In this document: positions 37,366 to 45,769 of the stretch, one piece after another
How positions within the stretch are numbered: position 1 is the first letter of the stretch
Layout: each line of letters begins with the position of its first letter
Notes under the pieces: generated by a model
Database searches by the model: none
Told to the model about the DNA's origin: nothing
Seen by the model: the letters and a program-made list of their open reading frames with translations, nothing else
Source: Paenibacillus abyssi
GTDB taxonomy: Bacteria > Bacillota > Bacilli > Paenibacillales > Paenibacillaceae
Direction of reading: 5' to 3'
Assembly: GCF_014640295.1 (NCBI RefSeq)
Contig: NZ_BMGR01000019.1
Span: 1-64,000 of the forward strand
Length of the DNA stretch: 64,000 nucleotides
Position numbers and translations under genes: made by a program

Positions 37366-38142
37366 TTACAATAATCCAACCATGCGAAGCCCGAAAAATA
37401 TGCCGTCTTCATGCACATTTTTTGTAATATACCTGGCTGACTTTTTAACGACTTCTGGCGCATTTCCCATGGATATGCCATGCCCTACAAATTGGAGCAT
37501 TTCCAGATCGTTCAGGTTATCGCCGAAGGCATACACGTCTTCGATCCCCACTCCGAGCCCATTCATTACATAAGCAATGCCGTTTGCTTTGGAGCCATTC
37601 GCAGGCATAACATCCATAGAGAATGGATGCCAGCGGACAAACCTTAACCGGTCAAACGATTCGTGATATAAACCTTCTTCTGCTGCACCGCAAAAGACCA
37701 TCGCTTGATAGATCTCATTGGTTAAGTAGTATTCGGGATCGTGTACCGGCAGGGTGATATTAATGGTTCCTAAGCTTGATTCGATATGGTGATGATGAGG
37801 GACATTTGATCTCATGCCATTCTTATCCATGTACACAATCGGGTGATCGTTAGAAGCGGCAAAATCGGTTACATCAAGCAGCAATTCGGTGGCGATCGGA
37901 TTTCGGTAGATCACTTCTCCTTGTGATACAGCGTACTGTCCGTTCAACGAAACAAATGTATCGATCCCGAGTTCTTTCCTTAGGTCCTCGAACATAAACG
38001 GAGCGCGTCCCGTCGCAATGGCGACTTCATGTCCCGCCCGAACCAGCTCAAAAACGGCTTGTTTGGTTGAGGAAGGCAGGTTCTTGTCATGATCAAGAAG
38101 TGTGCCGTCGATGTCAAAAAAGATTAGCTTTTTATTCACCAT
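37366..38142 (-). CDS. HAD-superfamily hydrolase, Cof type
   Basis: 258 residues from ATG 38142 (MVNKKLIFFDIDGTLLD) behind GGAGG; the longer open frame reads through the operator. HAD motif I FFDIDGTLL, motif II IATGR, motif IV FGDNLNDLEML, with a C2B cap. Sugar-phosphate phosphatase activity is typical. Shares an identical 22-bp element with the PhyH gene downstream on the same strand. Confidence 0.9.
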   Translation of the reverse strand: MVNKKLIFFDIDGTLLDHDKNLPSSTKQAVFELVRAGHEVAIATGRAPFMFEDLRKELGIDTFVSLNGQYAVSQGEVIYRNPIATELLLDVTDFAASNDHPIVYMDKNGMRSNVPHHHHIESSLGTINITLPVHDPEYYLTNEIYQAMVFCGAAEEGLYHESFDRLRFVRWHPFSMDVMPANGSKANGIAYVMNGLGVGIEDVYAFGDNLNDLEMLQFVGHGISMGNAPEVVKKSARYITKNVHEDGIFFGLRMVGLL

Positions 38143-38192
38143 GTTAACCTCCTTTCTATTCGAAGCTCCTCTGCAGTGATTTGATCCTACGT

Positions 38193-38214
38193 TATGAAAT
38201 GCATCCCAGGTCAA
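38193..38214. promoter_or_regulatory. 22-bp shared operator, copy 2 (before HAD phosphatase)
   Basis: Identical to 37299-37320, 51 bp upstream of the HAD start; TTGACC on the minus strand may be the -35 with TAGGAT as -10. Confidence 0.65.
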
Positions 38215-38394
38215 CAACTTTTTGCACATATTAACACGGGCATGAACAAGGACCAGATTGGGGAGACAACACATAACGACTCCGCTGCCATTCCACTCGA
38301 ACGGGCTCGCAGAAAATATCAGCCATCTGTACTGGCGCTAAAAAATCGGCTATAATAAAACCAAGTAAATTAATAGGAAATTGGGTGATTTAAA

Positions 38395-38565
38395 ATGATG
38401 AATGTACTGAAAAAGATGATTGCCAACACCTGCCCCGATTGCAATCAAGCCTTGTTATGCGATCATGATGCGATAAGTTATACCAAGGCCTGTCCACAAG
38501 GTCATTACAAAGAAGAGACTTATCCTATACTTGGAGTCAAGATTGTATTTGATGCTATAAAATAA
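38395..38565 (+). CDS. small zinc-ribbon-like protein, 56 residues
   Basis: Double ATG start (MMNVLKKMIANTCPDCNQAL), with CPDC near residue 13 and further Cys at about 22 and 33 followed by GH, a spacing suggestive of a small metal-binding ribbon. Weak purine-rich site (AGGAAATTGGGTGA) upstream and a TATAAT about 45 bp before the start (38350). One of few plus-strand genes in this half of the window. It ends 13 bp before the repeated terminator-bearing element. Function unknown; no family recognised. Confidence 0.6.
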   Translation: MMNVLKKMIANTCPDCNQALLCDHDAISYTKACPQGHYKEETYPILGVKIVFDAIK

Positions 38566-38578
38566 ACAAACATATGTA

Positions 38579-38669
38579 GTGCTTTTGAGATCTCCATCAT
38601 TCATAACCTGCTACAAAACACTAAAAAGGAGCCGCTTTCGCGGCCCCCAAAAGTTTTTTCTATATAGAG
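38579..38669. repeat. ~90-bp terminator-bearing dispersed element, copy A
   Basis: About 83 of 90 positions match 43693-43782. It begins GTGCTTTTGAGATC, contains the stem GGAGCCGC / GCGGCCCC and then AAAAGTTTTTTC, so it can terminate transcription, here of the small plus-strand gene. AACCTGCT and AGCAGGTT (about 38606 and 38668) can form an outer stem in this copy. Confidence 0.75.
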
Positions 38670-38789
38670 CAGGTTGTCCGGATTATGATTCCATTGCCGT
38701 TGAATCCTGGCCATTTCGCATCGAGCGGTATTCTTTCTTCGGTCAAGTGACATGGGGACTCATCGGTGTCATGCTTTGCCTTGCTAACG

Positions 38790-38823
38790 AAAAAAAACCG
38801 GCGCATTTGAAAATGCACGGGTT
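38790..38823 (-). terminator. terminator of the kinase pair operon
   Basis: Imperfect stem ACCCGTGCATTT / AAATGCGCCGGT followed on the minus strand by eight T, 28 bp after the kinase stop at 38851. Confidence 0.7.
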
Positions 38824-38850
38824 CTCTTAGGCTCCATCCAGCAAAACAAA

Positions 38851-40077
38851 TCATTCCGTATGCGATGCTTCGAGGTCCGCGAAATCGGGCACCCTATACG
38901 TCGCCATGATGGTGAAAATAAACATGGTCCCGTCCCCGGCATTCGAAGACGCGTATATCGTGCCGCCCATCAATTCGACGAGCGTCTTGCAAATGGACAA
39001 TCCAAGACCGGTGCCGCCCAGCTTGTTCGTACCCGAGGAGTCGATCTGGGTAAACGGCTGGAACAGGTGACCCATCTTATCCGAGGATATTCCGATGCCG
39101 GTATCTTCAACGACAAACTCCAGTTGCACGGCAGCTCCGGCTTCACTGCGTTTGTTCACATATATTTTTACACCGCCGGACTCGGTAAATTTGATCGCGT
39201 TGCCGATCAAATTGTTCAGCACTTGCCGAAGCCTGTTCGGATCGCCGATAATGACTTCCGGGATCGTGGAATCCACATAGGTTTCCAGACTGAGTCCGCG
39301 TTCGCGGGCAAGCGCCCGGAACAAGTCCGCCGTTTCTTTGAGGCATTGCTCCAGGCTAAACGGCATGTAATCCAGTTCCATCTTGCCGGCTTCAAGCTTG
39401 GAATAGTCCAGGATATGATTGATCACTGACAGGAGTCCGTATCCGCTCGTACGGATGATTTCCGCCGTTTCGCGATCCTGATGACGAAGATCCGATTCCA
39501 GCAGCATGTCCGACATCGCCAATATGCCGTTTAGCGGCGTCCGGATCTCATGGCTCATCATCGCCAGGAAGCTGCTTTTGATCTGGGAGGCGATTTCGGC
39601 GGTTTCCTTCATTTGCGTCAAGCTGCGGTTGGCTTCCTCAAGCTCGTACGTTCGCGCCTCCAGCTGGATCGTCTTTATGTGAAGCTCCTTCCGGATCTTG
39701 TACAGCTGTACGAATCCTTCAATTTTGCTGCGCAAAATGTCGGGGTGAAACGGCTTCGTTAAATAATCGATCGCGCCGGCGGTATATGCCATCATATAAT
39801 CCTCAAGCTCCGAGGTAAGCGAGGTGAGAAAGATGATGGGGATATCCTGCGATTTCTTGCGCATTTTAATTCGTTTTGCCGTTTCAAAGCCGTTCATGTC
39901 CGGCATGAGCACGTCCATGATGATCAGCGCCACTTCGTTTTCCAGCAGCATTTTCAACGCCATCATGCCCGAGGAAGCGCCGATCAGCTCATACGGCGTA
40001 TTGGACAAAATCGCCTGGATGGAGGTGAACTCGTCAGGGCGGTCATCCACCAACAGTATTTTAATCGGATAGTTCAT
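38851..40077 (-). CDS. response regulator-histidine kinase (REC-HisKA-HATPase)
   Basis: 408 residues with the receiver first: acidic pair LLVDDRPDE, phosphoacceptor Asp in LIIMDVLMPDMNG, Lys in YLTKPFHP; short coiled coil; HisKA with phospho-His in AMMSHEIRTPLNG; HATPase (NAIKFTESGGV, EDTGIGIS, GGTGLGLSICKTL). No membrane span. 25 bp after the large hybrid kinase, so likely in one operon and one phosphorelay, with this receiver taking phosphate from the larger kinase (inference). Confidence 0.92.
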   Translation of the reverse strand: MNYPIKILLVDDRPDEFTSIQAILSNTPYELIGASSGMMALKMLLENEVALIIMDVLMPDMNGFETAKRIKMRKKSQDIPIIFLTSLTSELEDYMMAYTAGAIDYLTKPFHPDILRSKIEGFVQLYKIRKELHIKTIQLEARTYELEEANRSLTQMKETAEIASQIKSSFLAMMSHEIRTPLNGILAMSDMLLESDLRHQDRETAEIIRTSGYGLLSVINHILDYSKLEAGKMELDYMPFSLEQCLKETADLFRALARERGLSLETYVDSTIPEVIIGDPNRLRQVLNNLIGNAIKFTESGGVKIYVNKRSEAGAAVQLEFVVEDTGIGISSDKMGHLFQPFTQIDSSGTNKLGGTGLGLSICKTLVELMGGTIYASSNAGDGTMFIFTIMATYRVPDFADLEASHTE

Positions 40078-40102
40078 CGAATCCCCCCTTCGTCGCTCAC
40101 GT

Positions 40103-43100
40103 CTATTTGATCAACCAGGCTTTCAGCATCGTCACGAGCTGGGTCGTGTTGATGGGTTTCGGAATATAATCGGACGCGCCGGCCTGGAGGCAGTTGATGC
40201 GGTCTTCCTCCATCGCGCGCGCGGTCAGCGCAATTATGATCAGGTTCTCGTATTCGGGCATGTTACGGATGGCCTTCATCGTCTCGTAGCCGTCCATCTC
40301 CGGCATCATGATATCCATGAAGACGAGCTCGATATCCTTCTCTTGCTGCAACAGGCCCAATGCTTCCCTTCCGTTCTGGGCGAACCGGATATCCATATTA
40401 TAGCCTTCCAGCACGCTGGAAAGCGCGAATATATTGCGCATGTCGTCGTCGACAAGCAGGATCCGGCGTCCTTCGAAAGCCGCTTCGGGATTGTGAAGCT
40501 TCTCGATGAGACGCTGCTTGTCCGGCGGCAAATCCGAGGTTTTTCGGTGCAGATACAGGGCCGTCTCGTCATAGAGCCTTTCCAGTGACCTCACGTCCTT
40601 GATGACGATGCTCTCTGCGTAATGCTTCAGCCGCTGCTCGTCCTGCTTGCTGAGCTCCTTGCCCGTATAAATGATGACAGGGAGAGTCTGCAGCTTCCGG
40701 TTCGTCTTGACTTGTTCAAGCAGATCGAAGCCGGAAATGTCCGAGAGGCCCAAATCGAGCACCATACAGTCAAAATGCTGAAGCGTCAGTTGCTCCAGCG
40801 CTTCCCGCCCGGTTGCAACCGCCGTGATGTGTACATCCGGATGGGCAATAAAGGCGACAAGACTTTTGCGCAAGTCGGGATTGTCTTCGACGATTAAAAG
40901 GCTTTTGGTTTTACGCCGGATATACGTTTCGATTTGCAGGAACGCGGCTTCCAGCTCTTCGTGGTCGCTCGGCTTCTTCCAGAACGACAAGGCGCCGATG
41001 GACAGGGTCAATGGGTTCGTTTCTTCCGTCGAGATGACATAAACCGGAATGTGCCTGAGCTCCGGACGGCTCTTGAGCCGGGTGATGATCGCCCATCCGT
41101 CGAGGACCGGCAAATCCGTATCGAGCAGAATCGCATCCGGTTTGTAGGCATGGGCAAGCGCCAGACCCTGGTCGCCCTGGAAAGCGACGATAGCTTTGAA
41201 GCCCCGCTTGCGCGCAAGCTCAAGAAGTATGGATGCGAAGTCCTGATCATCTTCAATTATTAGAAGCACCGTATCGTCCGGCTGCAATTGGTAACGATCG
41301 TCTTCCATTTCCGAGAATTGCAGCAGCTTCGGATTGGAGATTGAGATATCCGGAACGAACGACTCCCTGAAGGAGGATTTATCCTTTTCGGTATGCTCGG
41401 CGGCGGCGGCAATGGACACAACAGTGTCTGCTGCCGGCTGTAGGACGGCGTCCGCCAGAATGGCAGGCAGGATCAGGTAGAAGGTGCTTCCCTGGCCTTC
41501 GACAGACTCGAGTTCGATCCTGCCGCCGAGCAGACCGGCAAGCTCGCGGCTGATGGTCAAGCCGAGTCCCGTTCCGCCGTACTTGCGGCTCGTCGTTCCG
41601 TCCGCTTGCTGAAATGCCTCGAAGATCGCGTCGAACTTCGAAGACGGGATGCCAATGCCTGTATCCGACACGACAAAGACGGTCTCGTCGACACCGGCCG
41701 AGACCCGCAGGCCGGCACTCGCGCCTCCTTTGAGGATATCGAGCGAAACTGTGCCCCGTTGCGTAAACTTGAGCGCGTTGGATAACAGGTTGCGCAGAAC
41801 CTGGCGCAAGCGATGCCCGTCGGTCATGATGAATTCCGGCAAGCTTTTGTCGAGACGCACATCAAATTTAATCTCTTTCTTCTGCGCCTGGAGCTCAAAA
41901 TTCCGGAACAGATGGTCGGCGACATCCCGAAGGTCGGTAGGTTCGACGACGGACTGCATCTTTCCGGTTTCCAGCTTGGCAAGGTCAAGAATCTCGTCGA
42001 TGAGCTGCAGTAAGTCCTTGCCTGCGGAGAAGATCGTATGAACATATTCCAGCTGCTTCGTCTGAAGGTTCCCTTCCTTATTCTCCGCAAGAATTTGCGA
42101 GAGGATGAGCAAGCTGTTGAGCGGTGTCCGCAGCTCGTGCGAGACGTTCGCCAGAAACTCCGACTTGTGCTGCGCCGCCATGTAAATCTCGTCCGCCTGC
42201 GCCTTGATCTCCAGCTTCTGCCGTTCGGTAAGCTCTATCTGCTGCCGCAAATTCTCGTTAGATACCGCAAGCTCTTCCGTCTGAGCCTTCAGCTCCTCCG
42301 TCTGGGCTTGCAGCTCCTCCGTCTGGGCTTGCAGCTCCTCGGCCTGCTGCTCGATCTCTTCTTTCTGATGTGCGGTCAGCTCCACTTCGACACGAAGCTT
42401 CTCATTCGAAGACGCAAGCAGCTCGGATTGCTTGAACAGCTCCTCCGTCTGGGCCTGCAGTTCTTCCGTCTGGGCCTCCAGCTCTTCGGTCTGAGCCTGC
42501 AGTTCTTCCGTTTGGACCTCCAGCTCTTCACGCTGATTCTGCGTTTCCCGCAGAAGCGCGTCAATCCGCGCAATATCCGCCAATGTATTCAGCAGAACAC
42601 CCAGGTTGCGGCTGACAATGTCGATTAACTGTCGCTCTTTGCCCGAAAATTCACGGAATGAAGCCAGTTCCATCACCGCAACCGCTTCGTTCTCATAGAG
42701 GATCGGGACAACCAGTAGATGGGAGGGAGCAGCGTCGCCCAGCGCAGACCGCACCTTGATATAACCATCCGGCAAATGGTCGACTTCAAGCGGTTCCTTG
42801 TCTATTGCGCATTGTCCGACAAGGCCGCTGCCAATCGCAATCGGCTCGCGCTGCGTATCCGCTTCGTCGCAAGCATAGCCTGCGGCGAAGTGAAATGAAT
42901 CCAGCCTTCTTACATATAGAACACCGTAGCTGGCGTGCAGGACGGAAGCCAGCTTGCTCATGAAAATGCCGGAAGCTTTCTCCACCTTGACCGAACCCTG
43001 CAGCAGGATGGCCATCTCCGACACCTGCATATTGATCCAGGCTTGTTCTTCCGCTTCTAACCGAAGAACCCGCTCCTGCTCGGTGCTGTCGCGAAAATCG

Positions 43101-43408
43101 GCGGCGAGCGTGTGGAACGAGCGCGCCATATGGCTGAACTCGTCATGGGCAGCCAGTCCTGACAGGGAAGATTCGATCGTCCCGTTCTTCATGTCCGACG
43201 CAATGTTACCCAAGCGTTTCAGCCCGTTCTCCATATTACGATGAATGCGGTATGTGATTGCGCATACCGCTGAAATACCGATCACACTTAATGAAACGGA
43301 CAGGAGCAGCGACACGCCCTGAAAATATATCAAGGCCGATGCTCCGTAAACTGCCGACAACATGGTGATCACTGCCGTATTTAGCCATAGTTTATTCCGA
43401 ATGCTCAT
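40103..43408 (-). CDS. large membrane hybrid histidine kinase: HAMP-GAF-coiled coil-HK with three receivers
   Basis: 1101 residues. Two N-terminal membrane spans with almost no external loop (about 12-55), HAMP, GAF (about 130-275), then a long heptad coiled coil made of repeats such as ELQAQTEELEAQTEEL, visible as 21-bp DNA repeats at 42281-42525. HisKA phospho-His in ANVSHELRTPLNS, HATPase (DTGIGIPSSK, GGTGLGLTISREL), then three receivers with Asp in AILLDTDLPVLDG, CMVLDLGLSDISG and LVFMDIMMPEMDG. Several Bacillales and cyanobacterial kinases share this plan. No HPt or output domain, so phosphate must leave through partner proteins. Confidence 0.92.
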   Translation of the reverse strand: MSIRNKLWLNTAVITMLSAVYGASALIYFQGVSLLLSVSLSVIGISAVCAITYRIHRNMENGLKRLGNIASDMKNGTIESSLSGLAAHDEFSHMARSFHTLAADFRDSTEQERVLRLEAEEQAWINMQVSEMAILLQGSVKVEKASGIFMSKLASVLHASYGVLYVRRLDSFHFAAGYACDEADTQREPIAIGSGLVGQCAIDKEPLEVDHLPDGYIKVRSALGDAAPSHLLVVPILYENEAVAVMELASFREFSGKERQLIDIVSRNLGVLLNTLADIARIDALLRETQNQREELEVQTEELQAQTEELEAQTEELQAQTEELFKQSELLASSNEKLRVEVELTAHQKEEIEQQAEELQAQTEELQAQTEELKAQTEELAVSNENLRQQIELTERQKLEIKAQADEIYMAAQHKSEFLANVSHELRTPLNSLLILSQILAENKEGNLQTKQLEYVHTIFSAGKDLLQLIDEILDLAKLETGKMQSVVEPTDLRDVADHLFRNFELQAQKKEIKFDVRLDKSLPEFIMTDGHRLRQVLRNLLSNALKFTQRGTVSLDILKGGASAGLRVSAGVDETVFVVSDTGIGIPSSKFDAIFEAFQQADGTTSRKYGGTGLGLTISRELAGLLGGRIELESVEGQGSTFYLILPAILADAVLQPAADTVVSIAAAAEHTEKDKSSFRESFVPDISISNPKLLQFSEMEDDRYQLQPDDTVLLIIEDDQDFASILLELARKRGFKAIVAFQGDQGLALAHAYKPDAILLDTDLPVLDGWAIITRLKSRPELRHIPVYVISTEETNPLTLSIGALSFWKKPSDHEELEAAFLQIETYIRRKTKSLLIVEDNPDLRKSLVAFIAHPDVHITAVATGREALEQLTLQHFDCMVLDLGLSDISGFDLLEQVKTNRKLQTLPVIIYTGKELSKQDEQRLKHYAESIVIKDVRSLERLYDETALYLHRKTSDLPPDKQRLIEKLHNPEAAFEGRRILLVDDDMRNIFALSSVLEGYNMDIRFAQNGREALGLLQQEKDIELVFMDIMMPEMDGYETMKAIRNMPEYENLIIIALTARAMEEDRINCLQAGASDYIPKPINTTQLVTMLKAWLIK

Positions 43409-43573
43409 CTTCTCACCTATTCTTCGCAGTCTATGGTGAACCCAGTTGTAACTTTTCTACCGTTTATGTGTGCATTTGAATAATTTTAGTAAATTCTATT
43501 ATACTAGTCTAGTACTATTTTCGCTAATCTACAACAATTATCTACAACAATTACCCCACGCCGCAGCAATAAA

Positions 43574-43602
43574 AACCGCCTGTCCATTCAGGCGGAGATT
43601 TC
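43574..43602 (-). terminator. hairpin terminator with no assigned gene
   Basis: CCGCCTG / CAGGCGG stem with six-base loop and TTTTTATT on the minus strand. The only sequence it could terminate is the 43.6-43.8 kb intergenic transcript or readthrough from the sulfur cluster. Confidence 0.7.
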
Positions 43603-43662
43603 GGATTGCCAATGTTACTCGTATCCCTTCTCAAACCGGGACATTGGCTCACTTTCCCGGCT

Positions 43663-43691
43663 CTGCGCATCCTGAAAGACCGTGGCCGCCA
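43663..43691 (-). pseudogene. 29-bp shard of a sugar-binding protein gene
   Basis: Matches 26996-27024 (inside the lipoprotein gene at 26873-27847) at 28 of 29 bases; the minus strand reads AATVFQDAQ as there. It directly abuts copy B of the repeated element. Confidence 0.6.
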
Positions 43692-43692
43692 T

Positions 43693-43782
43693 GTGCTTTT
43701 GAGATCTTCATCATTCATAACCTGCTGCATAACACTAATAAGGAGCCGCTTCCGCGGCCCCCAAAAGTCTTTCTATATAAAG
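43693..43782. repeat. ~90-bp terminator-bearing dispersed element, copy B
   Basis: Second copy of 38579-38669, with the same left end GTGCTTTTGAGATC and the stem GGAGCCGC / GCGGCCCC at about 43742-43761. The outer stem of copy A is lost here because the right side differs. Confidence 0.75.
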
Positions 43783-43817
43783 ATTAGGCCGGGATTACTC
43801 CCCGCCTAATCTTTTGC
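43780..43817. terminator. terminator after the DUF302 gene
   Basis: GATTAGGCGGGG / CCCGGCCTAATC stem with T-rich flanks on both strands, eight bases after the DUF302 stop; it ends the downstream unit of the sulfur cluster. Confidence 0.8.
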
Positions 43818-43824
43818 TTATTTA

Positions 43825-44217
43825 TTACAGGCTTCGATCAATGCATGAAATGAGGCGCTTCTCAATGTCCTCGGCGATTCCCTTCAGCTTTTCATTCTCT
43901 ACGAGATCAATTAGCGCCGTTGGCTTCGGCATCCCAATTTTGGTCACTCCGTCCTCAGCATATACGGCTATTTTACAAGGTAAAAAATAGCCGACAAGCG
44001 AGTTCTCCGTCAACACCCGTTTTGCCTCAACAGGATTGCATACTTCGAGAATATGATACGTCTGGTCAAAATCGACGCCTTTTTCATTAAGCTTTTCTTT
44101 CAGGTCCAGCTGCCACAGCACGCCGAACTTTTCCTCTTTCAGATTTTCCTGCAGGTCGGCAATCGCTTGATCCGGCGATTTGGTTGTTTCCACGGTGTAA
44201 TGAAACATCGCTTTCAT
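43825..44217 (-). CDS. DUF302 family protein
   Basis: 130 residues, cytosolic, with the DUF302 core EVCNPVEAKRVLTENSLVGYFLPCKIAVYAEDG. The family recurs in sulfur-oxidation and persulfide loci; biochemical role unknown. Last gene of the cstR unit. Confidence 0.85.
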   Translation of the reverse strand: MKAMFHYTVETTKSPDQAIADLQENLKEEKFGVLWQLDLKEKLNEKGVDFDQTYHILEVCNPVEAKRVLTENSLVGYFLPCKIAVYAEDGVTKIGMPKPTALIDLVENEKLKGIAEDIEKRLISCIDRSL

Positions 44218-44279
44218 CCTCCTCGTAATGGAGCTATCACATTCTACAGTCTCATCCGATTCCTATTCCCCGAACGTGA

Positions 44280-44666
44280 TTACCTTGAAACTTTACCGCT
44301 CCATGCCCCAATTCCGCCCTGAAGGTGAGCAAGTTTCCGGTAGCCGTTCTTGGCAAGCAGCTTGGCAGCGGTTTTGCTTCGCATCCCGCTTCGACAGTAC
44401 AAGTAAAGCTCCTTATCCTTCGGTATCTCGTCCAAACGCCGGGCAAGCTGAGACAGCGGAATGTTTCGGGCGCCCGGTATGAATCCGCCTTTGAATTCAC
44501 CCGGTTCACGGACATCAATCAGCATGCCTTCTTTCGTCCCTTGAAGCGCGCTGTTGAAATCCTGACTCGGCAAGTTCTTCAGCCCTTTGACGGGCGCCAA
44601 GCGAGAATAAAGAAATAATGCCGCCAGAGCGACCAGGACGATGTTTATGATTGTTGATGTATCCAC
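44280..44666 (-). CDS. membrane-anchored rhodanese sulfurtransferase
   Basis: 128 residues: one N-terminal membrane span (about 5-22) and one rhodanese domain with catalytic Cys in LYLYCRSGMRS and the CDC25-like loop. Likely transfers sulfane sulfur near the membrane. Between cstR and the DUF302 gene. Confidence 0.9.
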   Translation of the reverse strand: MDTSTIINIVLVALAALFLYSRLAPVKGLKNLPSQDFNSALQGTKEGMLIDVREPGEFKGGFIPGARNIPLSQLARRLDEIPKDKELYLYCRSGMRSKTAAKLLAKNGYRKLAHLQGGIGAWSGKVSR

Positions 44667-44721
44667 GTTATGATTCCCCTCCCATATTTTCTGTATGATT
44701 CGCGTAAGTCATACCGATTTT

Positions 44722-44982
44722 TTATCTGCTCTTCACCAGCAATTCGACGGCTTCCTGGACCAGCTTGCCGGTATCATTTCCTTTTTCCTGTTCATCCATG
44801 ATGCATTGTTCCAAATTGACCGCTACAATGTAGGCCATAGCTTTATCGGCAGCACTGCGTACAGCGGACAGCTGCGCTACGACCTCCTTGCAGTCCTTGT
44901 CCTCTTCCATCATTTTCATTACGCCCCGTATTTGGCCTTCCATTCTTTTTAGCCGACGGAATACGTTCTCATCATATTTCAT
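44722..44982 (-). CDS. cstR: CstR-type persulfide-sensing repressor (CsoR family)
   Basis: 86-residue all-helical CsoR-family protein. It keeps the two Cys (EEDKDCKEV and NLEQC) but the copper-ligand His of CsoR is replaced by Asn in VAVNLEQC, the pattern of CstR, which forms Cys cross-links on persulfide exposure and leaves its operator. ATG at 44982 behind AAAGGAGG. Three operator-like sites in the cluster (45111, 47908, 49181) fit it. Contrast the true copper CsoR at 60056. Confidence 0.9.
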   Translation of the reverse strand: MKYDENVFRRLKRMEGQIRGVMKMMEEDKDCKEVVAQLSAVRSAADKAMAYIVAVNLEQCIMDEQEKGNDTGKLVQEAVELLVKSR

Positions 44983-45110
44983 CTGGTTATTGTCCTCCTT
45001 TCAGGTTCGATACTATATACAACCCACATTCGTGTCTCCTCCTTGCCAAGCATTCGCAGCCGCCATCAAGGTAACGCCTGATGCAGCGGCTGCATGTGAT
45101 CCATAAACCA

Positions 45111-45126
45111 ATACATGTATAGGTAT
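45111..45126. promoter_or_regulatory. candidate CstR operator, degenerate
   Basis: ATACATGTATAGGTAT, the same ATAC-n6-GGTAT frame as the better sites at 47908 and 49181 with one half imperfect. Upstream of cstR, suggesting autoregulation. Confidence 0.45.
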
Positions 45127-45157
45127 AAAAATTACCAAAATAAAACCTTCAAATCTC

Positions 45158-45652
45158 TTAAATAAACAGGTTCACTTTTCCGTTCGAGGCATCTCCCAAG
45201 TAAGCCGCTACGCCTGCGTATTCCAGTCCGTCAATGAGCTCTTCTTGCTGCAAGCCAAGCAGATCCATTGTCATTGTACAAGCGACCAGCTTTACTCCTT
45301 GCTCCTGCGCTAATTCAATCAGCTGTGGAAGGGTTAACGCATTATGCTTCTTCATAACATGCTTGATCATTTTCGGACCCATACCTGCAAAATTCATCTT
45401 GGATAAGCCCAGCCGTTTCGCTCCACGCGGCATCATCCAGCCAAAGGCTTTTTCCAGAATACCTTTGTTTGTCTTCACCAGTTCATCCTTGCGAAGTGTA
45501 TTTAATCCCCAGAAGGTAAAGAAAATCGTTACCTCATGATCATAAGCTGCCGCTCCGTTAGCAATGATGAACGCCGCTATCGCTTTATCTAAATCACCGC
45601 TGAACAGCACGATCGTAGTTTTATCTTTTGTTTCTGCCATTGTTTCTACCAT
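45158..45652 (-). CDS. DsrE-family sulfur carrier (DsrE2-like)
   Basis: 164 residues, DsrE/peroxiredoxin-like fold: VLFSGDLDKAIAAFIIANGA, ITIFFTFWGLNTLRK and the conserved Cys in GVKLVACTMTMDLLG. Likely moves sulfane sulfur between rhodanese, TusA and partner proteins. ATG at 45652 behind GAGGGGAG, downstream of tusA-like gene. Confidence 0.88.
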   Translation of the reverse strand: MVETMAETKDKTTIVLFSGDLDKAIAAFIIANGAAAYDHEVTIFFTFWGLNTLRKDELVKTNKGILEKAFGWMMPRGAKRLGLSKMNFAGMGPKMIKHVMKKHNALTLPQLIELAQEQGVKLVACTMTMDLLGLQQEELIDGLEYAGVAAYLGDASNGKVNLFI

Positions 45653-45725
45653 GTTGTTCTCCCCTCATCTTGTATTACCTTTACCCCACTCATTTGAATT
45701 GGCAAGTGAATTGCTCCAAATCGCA

Positions 45726-45746
45726 ATCAACACTTGCAGTGTTGAT
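45726..45746. other. perfect 9-bp inverted repeat between tusA and dsrE genes
   Basis: ATCAACACT-TGC-AGTGTTGAT. No T run follows on either strand, so it is more likely an RNA stability or processing hairpin than a terminator. Confidence 0.5.
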
Positions 45747-45769
45747 GTGCCCGCTTATGATTTTACCGA

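Noticed and set aside
42281-42525. Tandem repeat of about 21 bp
   Set aside because: It is the heptad coiled coil of the hybrid kinase, not a separate element.
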